NCBI GenBank assembly: GCA_964563925.1
Contig: CAZLZD010000021.1
Span: 1-64,000, forward strand
From: JAUILA01 sp964563925
GTDB lineage: Bacteria > Bacteroidota > Bacteroidia > Cytophagales > Cyclobacteriaceae
Length of the DNA stretch: 64,000 nucleotides
Reading direction: 5' to 3'
The stretch's first letter is position 1, and every line of letters starts with the position of its first letter. The position numbers were made by a program, and so were the translations under genes. The notes beneath the pieces are model-generated. The model worked only from the letters and a program-made list of their open reading frames with translations. It was not told the origin of the DNA and did no database searches. Below, one piece after another: positions 8,267 to 16,823 of the stretch.

Positions 8267-8749
8267 TTATAATGATTTTATACGTTCAATAAAGGAAGTG
8301 GTTGAGAATCCCTCGGTAAAAGGAATTGTTTCCACCTCTCCACCGCTTTCCATCACAATATCCGCACCAACTATATTTTCTGCCAAATAGTCACCCCCCT
8401 TTACTAAAATGTCAGGTTTAACGAGCTGGATCAGGTTATAAGGGGTGTCTTCATCAAAAAATACCACGGCATCGACAAACGCCAGCGCGGCCAGGGCGCG
8501 GCTGCGTGTGTAATTATCATTCACGGGCCGGCTACTTCCTTTCAGGCGACGGACCGAGTCATCACTGTTGAGTCCGACAATCAGGCGGTCTCCAAGGTTT
8601 CTGGCTTGCTCGAGGTAATCAAGATGGCCCACATGGATAATGTCAAAACAGCCATTGGTAAAAACGACCTGTTTGTCGTTATTCTTCCAGCGCGTAATCT
8701 TTCGCCCCAGTTCCTGCAGATTCAGGATTTTCCTTCTTGTTGCTTTCAC
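8267..8749 (-). CDS. rfaE2: D-glycero-beta-D-manno-heptose 1-phosphate adenylyltransferase
   Basis: Transfers AMP from ATP to heptose 1-phosphate, giving ADP-heptose for lipopolysaccharide core. The nucleotidyltransferase domain shows the GCFDIIHVGH motif (HxGH at residues 39-42), the GLNSDDSVRRLKG segment and the C-terminal FTEGFSTTSFIERI (ISTT-like) motif. It is the stand-alone RfaE2 form: the kinase half (RfaE1) is not fused and not in this window. The start is GTG at 8749, which gives the normal family N-terminus but overlaps the preceding gene by 71 bases, a long overlap for a real gene pair. Confidence 0.92.
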   Translation of the reverse strand: MKATRRKILNLQELGRKITRWKNNDKQVVFTNGCFDIIHVGHLDYLEQARNLGDRLIVGLNSDDSVRRLKGSSRPVNDNYTRSRALAALAFVDAVVFFDEDTPYNLIQLVKPDILVKGGDYLAENIVGADIVMESGGEVETIPFTEGFSTTSFIERIKSL

Positions 8750-9785
8750 GGTTTAATTGGTCTTTTACTGTCTGACTTAAAATTAAGGATATGGCACCAA
8801 CTATAATAATAACCAGCGTTTGCCATCCGTGAAAAATAAAGGTAAAGGCAACTGCCTGTTCCTGCGGAAGCGAATAGAGCATTACCAGTCCCAGTGGCAC
8901 CAGGATATGAAAGCTGCCTGCACCTCCCGGTAAAGGCAGGGCCATGGCGATCCCGCCGATCACGAAAATGGTAAGTGCAGCAAAAAATCCAAGCCTGGCG
9001 GTTTCCGGGAAAGCCAGCATTACGAGGTACATCATAAAATAATAAAGCACCCAGATCAACACACTGTAGAAAATGAAAAGACCGCGTTTCTCCAAACGGA
9101 AAACACTCAGTAATCCGCTTTTCAGTCCGCGGAGCGCCTTTCGCGTTTTGCTCATCACCCGGAGAGCGAGAAACTTGCGGGAACGATAAAAATACCTGGC
9201 AAGGAAATATAATGCGGCAATAAAAACGATAGCCCCGATCCCCAGCATCCAGTAAAACCGGCTGTTGGTGCTCCCCCCCCTGCCACTCAGTTCCTTGATC
9301 TGGTCAGACTGAAAAAAGTACAAAAGGTTATCCAGTTCAATCAGAAAGGAGACCGCGATCAGGGTGATCAGGAAAAACAGGTCAATAACCCTTTCGGCAA
9401 CGACGGTCCCCAGTGAAACCTCCACCGGAGCCCCGTTGAGCCGGTACAGGTTGTAGCACCTGGAAACCTCACCACCGCGGGGGATTACCAGGTTGATAAA
9501 GTAACCCACCATGACAGACAGGAATCCGTGCAGGGTGGAGGCCTTCTCCCCGACCGGGTGCAAAAGGAGCTTCCAGCGTTCGGCCCGAATCAGGTGTGAC
9601 AGGATAGCTGCCACGGCGGAAGCAAACAAAAAAGGCTTGTCGGCCGACTTCCAAACCTCTACCAGAAATCCCCATTTGGACTGCCCCTCTTCCACTTCAA
9701 TATTGATGAAGGAAAGCCACAGGAGGAACCCTGTGACGGCAATCATCAGGGCATATTTAAGGATTTGCGTTCCTCTCTTGCGCAT
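8679..9785 (-). CDS. lysylphosphatidylglycerol synthase-type transmembrane (UPF0104) protein
   Basis: A 368-residue polytopic protein with about eight transmembrane helices and the LPG_synthase_TM family signatures HLIRAERWKLLL near residue 65, YFINLVIPRGGEVSRCYNLY near residue 95 and GTVVAERVIDL near residue 125. It lacks the cytosolic aminoacyl-transferase domain of MprF, so it is more likely a lipid flippase-like membrane component than a synthase. Next to panD and panC, it has a position commonly seen in Bacteroidota. The last 24 codons overlap rfaE2. Confidence 0.85.
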   Translation of the reverse strand: MRKRGTQILKYALMIAVTGFLLWLSFINIEVEEGQSKWGFLVEVWKSADKPFLFASAVAAILSHLIRAERWKLLLHPVGEKASTLHGFLSVMVGYFINLVIPRGGEVSRCYNLYRLNGAPVEVSLGTVVAERVIDLFFLITLIAVSFLIELDNLLYFFQSDQIKELSGRGGSTNSRFYWMLGIGAIVFIAALYFLARYFYRSRKFLALRVMSKTRKALRGLKSGLLSVFRLEKRGLFIFYSVLIWVLYYFMMYLVMLAFPETARLGFFAALTIFVIGGIAMALPLPGGAGSFHILVPLGLVMLYSLPQEQAVAFTFIFHGWQTLVIIIVGAISLILSQTVKDQLNRESNKKENPESAGTGAKDYALEE

Positions 9786-9791
9786 ACAGAA

Positions 9792-10142
9792 TCAATCGGT
9801 AAGCCGATTTTGGTTATCGGGAAATATTATGGTTGGCTGGAATGATTTGGCCTCTTCAAATTCCATGGAAGCATAGGATATTATGATGATTACGTCACCG
9901 ACCTGTACCCGACGGGCGGCCGGACCGTTCAGACATACCTGACCGGAATCCCTTTCCCCCTTGATCACATAGGTTTCAAGCCGCTCACCGTTATTTATAT
10001 TGACGATCTGCACCTTCTCCCCTGCTATTATGTTTGATGCCTCCATCAGTGTCTCATCAATCGTAATGCTTCCTACGTAGTGAAGCTCTGCCTGAGTGAC
10101 TTTAACACGATGGATTTTAGACTTTAATACTTCTATGAACAT
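9792..10142 (-). CDS. panD: aspartate 1-decarboxylase
   Basis: Makes beta-alanine from aspartate for pantothenate. It is a pyruvoyl enzyme: the proenzyme self-cleaves at Gly-Ser, here in YVGSITID (Ser about residue 26), and the serine becomes the pyruvoyl cofactor. The NGERLETYVI and LNGPAARRVQVGDVIIIISYA segments are family-typical. At 116 residues it is full length. It lies four bases after panC, so the two pantothenate genes are coupled. Confidence 0.97.
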   Translation of the reverse strand: MFIEVLKSKIHRVKVTQAELHYVGSITIDETLMEASNIIAGEKVQIVNINNGERLETYVIKGERDSGQVCLNGPAARRVQVGDVIIIISYASMEFEEAKSFQPTIIFPDNQNRLTD

Positions 10143-10146
10143 ACCA

Positions 10147-10995
10147 TTATGACCCTCCGAGGATCAGGTTATCTATTAATCTTACATTATCGACATAGGC
10201 CGCCACACATAGCGCAACCTTTTTCCCATCAAAATGGTTCGACATCCGCTCCAAAGATTCCGCATCAACGGCTTCAAAGTATTCCGGCTTTAACCCGTTA
10301 CCGGTCAAATAGTTCAGGCCGTCTTCACGCACCGATTCCCAATTGTCGCCGCCGGAAAGCCGACGGGCCGAATCCTGCAGCATCCGGTAAATACTGGAGG
10401 CCGTGTCAAAACCGGCTTCAGAAAGCCGCTGATTACGTGATGACATGGCGAGTCCGCTCTGCTCACGATATATGGGCACACATCGCAGGTCTACCGGAAA
10501 CCCAAGGTCTGCCACCAGTTTGCGAATGATCAGGAATTGCTGCAGATCCTTCTGGCCAAAATATGCCCGGTCGGGTTTTACCGCATTCAGTAATTTGGAG
10601 ACCACCAGTGCCACCCCGTTAAAATGCCCTGGCCTGAACTCCCCCTCCATCATGCTGTCCATCTCCCCAAACTGAAAAGCCACTACCGGCTTGTCAGGAT
10701 ACATGTCTTCATCGGCTGGCACAAATACGGCATGAGATCCGGCAGAAGCAAGCATGTTCAGGTCTTTTTCCTCCTGCCTTGGATAATTCTCCAGGTCTTC
10801 GGCATTATTGAATTGAGTGGGATTGACATATATGGTACTCACCACAATGTCGTTTTCCTCCAGGGCGTGATCCAGTAACGACATGTGTCCCTGATGAAGC
10901 GCTCCCATGGTAGGCACCAGGCCGATGGTACGGCCCGCGCATTTATGTGCAAAAAGGTATTTTCCCAAAGAATTGATATCTCTGAAAACCTCCAT
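10147..10995 (-). CDS. panC: pantothenate synthetase
   Basis: Condenses pantoate and beta-alanine with ATP through a pantoyl adenylate. Motifs include GLVPTMGALHQGHMSLL (HxGH-type ATP site) near residue 25, STIYVNPTQFN near 60, the YFGQKDLQQFLIIRKL segment near 150 and the KMSKS-like AMSSRNQRLS near 185. The ATG at 10995 (MEVFRDINSLGKYL) gives the usual N-terminus; an ATG 19 codons upstream would run into the promoter region. First gene of the minus-strand operon panC-panD-LPG_TM-rfaE2-Zn peptidase, with a -7 box at 11028-11035. Confidence 0.96.
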   Translation of the reverse strand: MEVFRDINSLGKYLFAHKCAGRTIGLVPTMGALHQGHMSLLDHALEENDIVVSTIYVNPTQFNNAEDLENYPRQEEKDLNMLASAGSHAVFVPADEDMYPDKPVVAFQFGEMDSMMEGEFRPGHFNGVALVVSKLLNAVKPDRAYFGQKDLQQFLIIRKLVADLGFPVDLRCVPIYREQSGLAMSSRNQRLSEAGFDTASSIYRMLQDSARRLSGGDNWESVREDGLNYLTGNGLKPEYFEAVDAESLERMSNHFDGKKVALCVAAYVDNVRLIDNLILGGS

Positions 10996-11027
10996 CAGTA
11001 CAGACACGGTTGGTGACAAAATGGTCG

Positions 11028-11035
11028 CAAAAGTA
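11028..11035 (-). promoter_or_regulatory. -7 promoter element of the panC operon
   Basis: Minus strand TACTTTTG matches TAnnTTTG and sits 32 bases before the panC ATG, in the 125-base divergent gap shared with the glycogen synthase-like gene. Confidence 0.55.
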
Positions 11036-11078
11036 GCTTTTTCCAAATACAAAAGATGGATTAAAGGTAAAAAATTTG

Positions 11079-11086
11079 TATTTTTG
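11079..11086 (+). promoter_or_regulatory. -7 promoter element of the glycogen synthase-like / DUF4270 / glmS unit
   Basis: TATTTTTG, a full TAnnTTTG match, 34 bases before the ATG at 11121 and back to back with the panC promoter. No convincing -33 TTG is seen. Confidence 0.5.
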
Positions 11087-11120
11087 TGTCTTGTTTTAGC
11101 AAATCAAATCCCATTTACAT

Positions 11121-11927
11121 ATGTCAAAACTTCGTATTCTTTATGTAGCCAGCGAGATCAACCCATTTCTTAAGACTTCTGATGTTGCAGAATTTGTAAG
11201 AAAGCTCCCGCAGGCTATGCAGGAAAGAGGCATGGAGATCAGGATTCTTGTACCAAGATTCTGACTGATCAATGAGCGTAAGAACAGATTACATGAAGTG
11301 GTAAGACTGTCGGGCATTAATATACCTGTTGGTGAGGAAGAAAAACCATTGATAATCAAGGTGGCTTCCATTCCAAATGCCAAACTGCAGGTTTACTTTA
11401 TCGATAACGAGGATTATTTCCACCGGAAATTTGTCTTCCATGATAAGGAAAATAACTTTTATGATGATAATGACGAACGCGCCATTTTCTTCTGTAAAGG
11501 TGTGATTGAGACTGTAAAGAAACTTGGATGGGCACCTGATATCGTGCATTGCAACGACTGGATGACAAGTCTTATTCCGTTGTATCTCAAGACGACATAC
11601 AAAAATGATCCGCTGTTTAAAAACACGAAAACGGTTTTCACCGTATACGATAATGCCTTCAAGCATAAGTTCAGTGAAGACCTGCTTGACAAGGTAAAGA
11701 TGATGGATATTGAAGACAGCATGCTGGCAAACCTTAAATCGGCTGATTACAAAGGTTTTATCAAGCTGGGCATGGAATTTTCCGATGCCATCATCAAAGC
11801 GGAAGATAACAGCACCCTGAACGGGATGTTTGAGGAGATGACTGAGGAGAAAAAATTCGAAGTAATTGAAAAAGACGACAACTTTACAGATTCATACTAC
11901 AATCTATATAATGAACTTGCGGGCTAG
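11121..11927 (+). pseudogene. short glycogen/starch synthase-like (GT5 N-domain) gene with in-frame TGA
   Basis: The frame encodes a 268-residue protein equal to the N-terminal Rossmann half of GT5 glycogen synthases: start SKLRILYVASEINPFLKTS, then HEVVRLSGINIPVG, and VHCNDWMTSLIPLYLK, the last being the ADP-glucose/acceptor region. It stops there without the C-terminal half, as in the short Bacteroidota form found between panC and DUF4270 genes. Codon 48 is TGA (11262-11264), right after LVPRF, where family members carry glycine; one G-to-T change (GGA to TGA) would explain it. Everything downstream stays in frame and looks under selection. It could be a recent nonsense mutation, a sequence error or a readthrough site. 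Other genes here use TGA as a normal stop. A GTG at 11298 could start a truncated product. Confidence 0.85.
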
Positions 11928-13341
11928 GAACTTAGGGCTGGTACTCGTATCAGCCCTACTATTTTTTTCGTGCGGAAACGATGATCTTAATACAATTGGA
12001 CTCCCCCCTGAAAATAACCTGGGGATTTTTTTTGCGGAAATTCCATTAAACAATGCGGTGTCCCAGGTTTGGGTAAACGACATTAACGCCCGGGGAAGCG
12101 GTGTGGTAATGGCGGGAAGTTATCTTGACCCGGTCCTTGGTGAGATTTCCGCCCAGAACTTTTCGGAACTGTTGCTACCCTCGGCAAACCCGGGACGACT
12201 GCTCGGGCCGGATGCCACCCTGGATTCCCTGGTACTTGAAATGCGGATCGGAAATGTGTACGGGGTAAACCTGGCCAACACGCAGACTATTGAACTCTAC
12301 CAGCTACAGGATACAATCCGTACGTTTGAGACCACCTACACCAACGAGGACAACCAGCCGGTAGGCATGAAGCTCGGGGAAGAATCCTTCCGGATTTACA
12401 CTGATTCCCTGGATCTCCTGTTCTCCGACACGAACCTGCCCGACTCGTCGGACCAGCGCTCGCGTTATGACAATCAGGGCAGGTATATTTACAAAACGAA
12501 CTTCAGGATTGATGATGCCTTTGCGCAGAACTTCTTTACTGAAATGAAGGACACCACCTCCAATTCCAACTTTAGTGATAACCGGAACTTTTCGGCCTTT
12601 CTGAAAGGATTCAGGCTGAACGGTGTTCCCGGGAATTCTGCCGTGATCGGTTATAATCCCACCAGCTCGTTTTCGGCCCTTGTCCTCTACTATACCCAGA
12701 CGGAGGAAGGCAATCCGGTCCAGAAGACCATAAGATTTACCTATAATACCCAGATATCCTACAATAATATCACGCCAAATGCCGAAGTAAACTGGAGTGG
12801 GGGTGATCTGGACGGGCTCACCAGTTTCTACACTCCTTATACGCCGGAAACGGATGCAGCTTACCTCCAGGCCGGCACCCAGCTGTTCATGATGCTGGAT
12901 ATGTCACCTTTCACAAACTTTGCCGACACGCTGCAAAATCCTATCATTCAGGGTGCCCAGCTGGTCCTCAAATCACCGAGGAAATACCCGGGGGATAACA
13001 TTCGCCTGCCGGTACCTGAATCCCTGAACATTTCAGTTACTTCCCTGGATTCCCTCGAGACGGGTAATATTTCGAATACCCAGGAAGTATTCAGTGATAT
13101 CCGTGTTCCAAACGTGATCGGGTATAATGACGAGGACGATCTTTACAAAGTGGAGATCCCTGTGTATCTTCAAACCCTTGTAGATAAGACCAATAAATAT
13201 GACCAGATCATATTTTCTCCGGTTACCGAAGACCCGTTCAATGGTGCCCTTAAACAGGACAACGGCTCCTTTGACCGTCTGGTGCTGGAAAAATCAAATA
13301 TCTACATCAGGTTATATTATACATTACCCAACGCCAATTAA
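11911..13341 (+). CDS. DUF4270 family lipoprotein
   Basis: A 476-residue secreted lipoprotein. The ATG at 11911 overlaps the end of the preceding gene by 17 bases and yields a classical signal peptide ending in the lipobox LFFSC (Cys 21), followed by GNDD. The mature part is beta-rich, with repeated segments on the pattern of LDSLVLEMRIG and IQGAQLVLKSP and a closing YIRLYYTLPN typical of DUF4270 (PF14092). It is probably at the outer membrane or cell surface; no enzymatic role is known. Its position between the glycogen synthase-like gene and glmS is a recurrent Bacteroidota arrangement. The earlier ATG at 11866 would remove the signal peptide from the N-terminus. Confidence 0.88.
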   Translation: MNLRARNLGLVLVSALLFFSCGNDDLNTIGLPPENNLGIFFAEIPLNNAVSQVWVNDINARGSGVVMAGSYLDPVLGEISAQNFSELLLPSANPGRLLGPDATLDSLVLEMRIGNVYGVNLANTQTIELYQLQDTIRTFETTYTNEDNQPVGMKLGEESFRIYTDSLDLLFSDTNLPDSSDQRSRYDNQGRYIYKTNFRIDDAFAQNFFTEMKDTTSNSNFSDNRNFSAFLKGFRLNGVPGNSAVIGYNPTSSFSALVLYYTQTEEGNPVQKTIRFTYNTQISYNNITPNAEVNWSGGDLDGLTSFYTPYTPETDAAYLQAGTQLFMMLDMSPFTNFADTLQNPIIQGAQLVLKSPRKYPGDNIRLPVPESLNISVTSLDSLETGNISNTQEVFSDIRVPNVIGYNDEDDLYKVEIPVYLQTLVDKTNKYDQIIFSPVTEDPFNGALKQDNGSFDRLVLEKSNIYIRLYYTLPNAN

Positions 13342-13347
13342 ACAGTT

Positions 13348-15183
13348 ATGTGTGGAATTGTAGGTTATATCGGGCCCCGAAAGGCTCACGAGGTAGTAAT
13401 TAAGGGCCTGGAACGCCTCGAATATCGCGGATATGACAGCGCCGGAATAGCCCTGATCAATGACGGACTGAACGTCTACAAGAAAAAGGGAAAGGTTTCG
13501 GACCTTAAAGAACATCTTGAAGGGCAGGAACTCGACAGCCGGATAGGGATCGGACACACGCGATGGGCCACCCACGGCGAACCTAATGATGCCAACGCCC
13601 ACCCCCACTTTTCCCAGTCCAAAAACCTGGCAATCATCCATAACGGGATAATTGAGAATTATTCTTCCCTTAAACAGGAACTGATAAACAAAGGGCATTC
13701 TTTTGCCAGCGAAACAGACTCAGAGGTTCTGATTCATTTCATCGAGGATATTCAAACCCATAATGACTGTTCGCTCGAGGAGGCAGTCCGCCTGGCACTT
13801 TCCAAAGTGGTGGGTGCCTATGCCATTGTGATCATGGACGGCAGCAATGAACACCAGATTATCGCGGCCCGCAAGGGCAGCCCGCTGGTTATTGGAGTCG
13901 GCCGGGATGAATTCTTTCTTGCTTCGGATGCCACTCCGATCGTGGAATACACCAATGAGGTGGTCTATCTCAATGACCTGGAAATTGCGGTGATCGAGAA
14001 TAACGAACTTAAGATCAAGAATAACCAGGATATCCCGATGACCCCCTATATCCATACCCTGGATATGGAGCTGGAGGCCATCGAAAAAGGGGGTTATGAA
14101 CATTTCATGCTCAAAGAGATCTATGAGCAGCCGCGGTCAATCGGTGATTGTATGCGGGGAAGGCTGGACGCCAACAAAGGCCGACTCGTTCTGGGCGGTA
14201 TTCGTGAATACGCCAATAAGCTGACCAATGCCGAACGTATAATTATCGTGGCCTGCGGTACTTCCTGGCACGCCGGTCTCGTGGCCGAATACTTTATCGA
14301 AGAATTTTGCCGCATACCGGTGGAGGTGGAATACGCCTCGGAATTCAGGTACCGCAATCCCGTGATCAAGGAGGGTGACGTGGTGATGGCGATTTCCCAG
14401 TCTGGCGAAACGGCCGATACCCTGGCAGCCATTGAATTGGCCAAATCCAAGGGAGCTATTATTTTCGGGGTGTGTAATGTAGTGGGTTCCAGTATTGCCC
14501 GTGCTTCGCATGAAGGTGCCTATACGCACGCAGGACCAGAAATCGGGGTGGCCAGTACAAAGGCCTTTACGGCCCAGCTGACGGTTCTGAACATGATCGC
14601 TTTGCGTGTGGCACATGCCAGGGGCACGATTACCGAACGCCGTTATCATGAATTATTGGTCGAACTGGAGAATATCCCGGCGAAAGTGGAAAAAGCCCTT
14701 GAGCTTGATCCTCAAATCCAGGAAATTGCCAACCTGTTTAAGGATGCCCGGAATTTCCTCTATCTCGGCCGTGGGTTCAATTTTCCCGTAGCCCTGGAAG
14801 GTGCCCTTAAACTCAAGGAAATCTCCTATATCCACGCTGAGGGATATCCCGCAGCAGAAATGAAGCATGGCCCGATTGCACTGATCGATGAAGAAATGCC
14901 CGTGGTTTTTATCGCCACCAGGGACAGCTCCTACGACAAGGTGGTTTCCAATATCCAGGAGGTCAAAGCGAGAAAAGGAAAAGTAATCGCCATTGTGACC
15001 GAGGGGGATGCACTTATCCCGCAAATGGCTGAGTTTGTAATTGAGGTTCCCCGGACAGATGAAGCCATGATGCCGCTGGTCTCGGTAATCCCGCTGCAGT
15101 TACTTTCTTACCATATTGCCGTAATGCGCGGCTGCAACGTGGATCAGCCCAGGAACCTTGCCAAATCGGTCACGGTGGAATAG
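13348..15183 (+). CDS. glmS: glutamine-fructose-6-phosphate aminotransferase (isomerizing)
   Basis: First step of amino-sugar synthesis: fructose 6-phosphate plus glutamine to glucosamine 6-phosphate. The N-terminal Ntn glutaminase starts MCGIVGYIG with catalytic Cys 2 (Cys 1 after Met removal) and includes RWATHGEPND and HNGIIENY. Two SIS isomerase domains follow (ACGTSWHAGL near residue 300; YLGRGFNFPVALEGALKLKE near residue 475). The C-terminus ends NLAKSVTVE, the family-typical tail. At 611 residues it is full length. It lies six bases after the DUF4270 gene. No glmS ribozyme is visible upstream. Confidence 0.98.
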   Translation: MCGIVGYIGPRKAHEVVIKGLERLEYRGYDSAGIALINDGLNVYKKKGKVSDLKEHLEGQELDSRIGIGHTRWATHGEPNDANAHPHFSQSKNLAIIHNGIIENYSSLKQELINKGHSFASETDSEVLIHFIEDIQTHNDCSLEEAVRLALSKVVGAYAIVIMDGSNEHQIIAARKGSPLVIGVGRDEFFLASDATPIVEYTNEVVYLNDLEIAVIENNELKIKNNQDIPMTPYIHTLDMELEAIEKGGYEHFMLKEIYEQPRSIGDCMRGRLDANKGRLVLGGIREYANKLTNAERIIIVACGTSWHAGLVAEYFIEEFCRIPVEVEYASEFRYRNPVIKEGDVVMAISQSGETADTLAAIELAKSKGAIIFGVCNVVGSSIARASHEGAYTHAGPEIGVASTKAFTAQLTVLNMIALRVAHARGTITERRYHELLVELENIPAKVEKALELDPQIQEIANLFKDARNFLYLGRGFNFPVALEGALKLKEISYIHAEGYPAAEMKHGPIALIDEEMPVVFIATRDSSYDKVVSNIQEVKARKGKVIAIVTEGDALIPQMAEFVIEVPRTDEAMMPLVSVIPLQLLSYHIAVMRGCNVDQPRNLAKSVTVE

Positions 15184-15199
15184 CCGGATAACTCCGGCT
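15182..15199 (+). terminator. hairpin after glmS
   Basis: AGCCGGA, loop TAAC, TCCGGCT starting in the glmS stop codon, followed by TATTGT. The stem is strong but the T-run is poor. It fills the 15-base gap between convergent glmS and the dehydrogenase-like gene and may serve both strands. Confidence 0.45.
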
Positions 15200-15855
15200 T
15201 ATTGTGACAGCAGGTATTCCTTTTTAAGCAACGGGCAAACTTTGTAACGTTCCTCCCCTGTATCTTCATAAAGGGCTGAAAGCAACTCGTAGATATGGAT
15301 AATTCCAATCTTTGCTGCCCACTCGAACGGACCGTGCGGATACCCGGTTCCGAGTTTCATTGCCGTATTGATACTTTCCCGGTCTGCCGTTCCTTCCTGC
15401 ACCGTGTAATAGGCTTCGTTTATGATCATGCAGATTACCCTGGGGGCTACCATTCCCACCCGGTCCTCCACCTGTTCCCATTTTATATTCAGTTCCTCCA
15501 GCTCCGGAAAGTTATCATTCTCCTTTAATGAAGTAATTTCCCACAAATCGCGGTCAACAAAACCCGGAAGACCGTTGAAACCGGCAATTCTTGCCTTCCA
15601 GCCTCCGGAAACAAACCACAGCTCAGCCAGGGTCGATTTGACGTTATTAAGCAGGATCAGCGGGCCCTCAAGCGAACGGTACTGCTCTATAACTTCAGGC
15701 TGATCATCGAAGGTATAGTCAAGAATAAGATCAAACCCGCCGGGCGAATCCTGAAAGGTATGGACATCCGAATGGCGGGAAACACTTGCCTTATCCCCGA
15801 TTTTTTTAGCCGCTTCCTCAAAATTTACTTCGCTGCCGAAAACTAATACACGCAT
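15199..15855 (-). CDS. 3-hydroxyacyl-CoA dehydrogenase-like protein, short form
   Basis: A 218-residue protein. The second half matches the 3HCDH C-terminal helical domain (DRVGMVAPRVICMIINEAYY and GTGYPHGPFEWAAKIG). The first half starts MRVLVFGSE but lacks the GxGxxG dinucleotide motif and is shorter than the about 180-residue NAD domain of true 3-hydroxybutyryl-CoA dehydrogenases such as the one at 52108-52965. It may be a degenerate, non-catalytic or specialised relative; it is not an obvious fragment, since the frame is intact and has its own promoter box. Function unknown. Confidence 0.7.
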   Translation of the reverse strand: MRVLVFGSEVNFEEAAKKIGDKASVSRHSDVHTFQDSPGGFDLILDYTFDDQPEVIEQYRSLEGPLILLNNVKSTLAELWFVSGGWKARIAGFNGLPGFVDRDLWEITSLKENDNFPELEELNIKWEQVEDRVGMVAPRVICMIINEAYYTVQEGTADRESINTAMKLGTGYPHGPFEWAAKIGIIHIYELLSALYEDTGEERYKVCPLLKKEYLLSQ

Positions 15856-15873
15856 ATAATTGTAGATTTAAAA

Positions 15874-15881
15874 CAAAAATA
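15874..15881 (-). promoter_or_regulatory. -7 promoter element for the short 3HCDH-like gene
   Basis: Minus strand TATTTTTG, a full TAnnTTTG match, 18 bases before the ATG, in the 45-base gap divergent from ridA. Confidence 0.45.
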
Positions 15882-15900
15882 GGAATAAAAGTCCCTGAAA

Positions 15901-16278
15901 ATGAAATCCATCATTAATACTACCCATGCCCCCGCACCCATCGGCCCCTATAATCAGGCGGTCTTAATACACAATACCCTGTATCTCTCCGGCCAGATTG
16001 CTATTGACCCGGTCAGTAATGAACTGGTCACAGGTAATATCACTTCTGAGACCAACCAGGTAATGAAAAATTTGCAACAGGTGCTGGAGGCAGCAGAATT
16101 CACACTGGGAAATGTAGTGAAATGCAGCATTTTCGTCAGGGATATGGGACAGTTTGCCGAAATCAATGAAGCCTACGGAAAATTTTTCCTGTCAGACCCC
16201 CCGGCCAGGGAAACGGTCGAGGTCAGCCGCCTGCCTAAAGATGTAAATGTGGAAATATCCTGTATCGCCGTTCGATAA
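15901..16278 (+). CDS. ridA: RidA family enamine/imine deaminase
   Basis: Hydrolyses reactive 2-aminoacrylate and other enamine/imine intermediates released by PLP enzymes, protecting them from damage. The 125-residue sequence shows the family pattern: APAPIGPYNQAV near residue 10, LYLSGQIAIDP near 28, the VVKCSIFVRDM segment near 72 and the ARETVEVSRLPKDVNVEISC C-terminus with the carboxylate-binding Arg (about 101) and catalytic Glu. The stop shares a base with the next start (TAATG). Confidence 0.95.
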   Translation: MKSIINTTHAPAPIGPYNQAVLIHNTLYLSGQIAIDPVSNELVTGNITSETNQVMKNLQQVLEAAEFTLGNVVKCSIFVRDMGQFAEINEAYGKFFLSDPPARETVEVSRLPKDVNVEISCIAVR

Positions 16279-16781
16279 TGAAAATAATTCCGCGCCAAAC
16301 GGAAACCGTTATCTCACCGCTGCAGCCTTCCGAAATCAACCGCCGGCTCGACGGCCTTACCGTCAGCCCTTCGCTGCGCAGTAACAGGCCGGAGGAAGAT
16401 GCCATGTTCCAGGGACGAATACACAACCGCACTTTTGTGCTTTCACGCAAGATCCGTCACCCGAATAATTTCATCCCGCTGGTCAACGGCAGGATTGAAT
16501 CCACCTCCAAAGGCTCGATCATCTTTATCAAATACTCCCTCTTCCGGAGTTCCCTGATGTTCCTTTCCTTTTCGATTGGCATTGCCTTTTTAATCGGATT
16601 GATATTTATCTTCACCGGCCTGCCCGAGCTGTACAGCATTACGGCGTTTGCACTCGGACTCGCCAATTACCTGGTGACCCTTCTCAATTTCAACCGGCAG
16701 GTCAGGCTGACGCATGAAGCCCTGCTCGAGGCACTGAACATCGATGAGCAGGATATTAATGATCCAGCTTATTTTTCGTAG
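16278..16781 (+). CDS. hypothetical two-helix membrane protein
   Basis: 167 residues. A soluble N-terminal about 90 residues (including GRIHNRTFVLSRKIRHPNNF and LVNGRIEST) is followed by two adjacent transmembrane helices near residues 92-115 and 118-140 and a short acidic tail ending DINDPAYFS. It is translationally coupled to ridA (TAATG) and precedes gltX. Similar hypothetical proteins occur in Bacteroidota, but I know no function. Confidence 0.65.
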   Translation: MKIIPRQTETVISPLQPSEINRRLDGLTVSPSLRSNRPEEDAMFQGRIHNRTFVLSRKIRHPNNFIPLVNGRIESTSKGSIIFIKYSLFRSSLMFLSFSIGIAFLIGLIFIFTGLPELYSITAFALGLANYLVTLLNFNRQVRLTHEALLEALNIDEQDINDPAYFS

Positions 16782-16786
16782 TTTTG
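16779..16786 (+). promoter_or_regulatory. -7 promoter element for gltX
   Basis: TAGTTTTG, a full TAnnTTTG match, overlapping the stop codon of the preceding gene and 37 bases before the gltX ATG, so gltX can be expressed separately from ridA. Confidence 0.5.
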
Positions 16787-16823
16787 CCTCCCGAAATTTT
16801 CGTGTGTTAAGAGCTTTTTTGTA

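Noticed and set aside
11121..11927. UGA recoded as glycine in this genome
   Set aside because: TGA is used as a normal stop by several other genes here (for example at 4178-4180 and 18366-18368), so a genome-wide UGA-to-Gly code is not tenable. A single lesion, error or local readthrough is simpler.
13342..13347. glmS ribozyme upstream of glmS
   Set aside because: Only six bases separate glmS from the DUF4270 gene, leaving no room for the ribozyme; also not expected in Bacteroidota.
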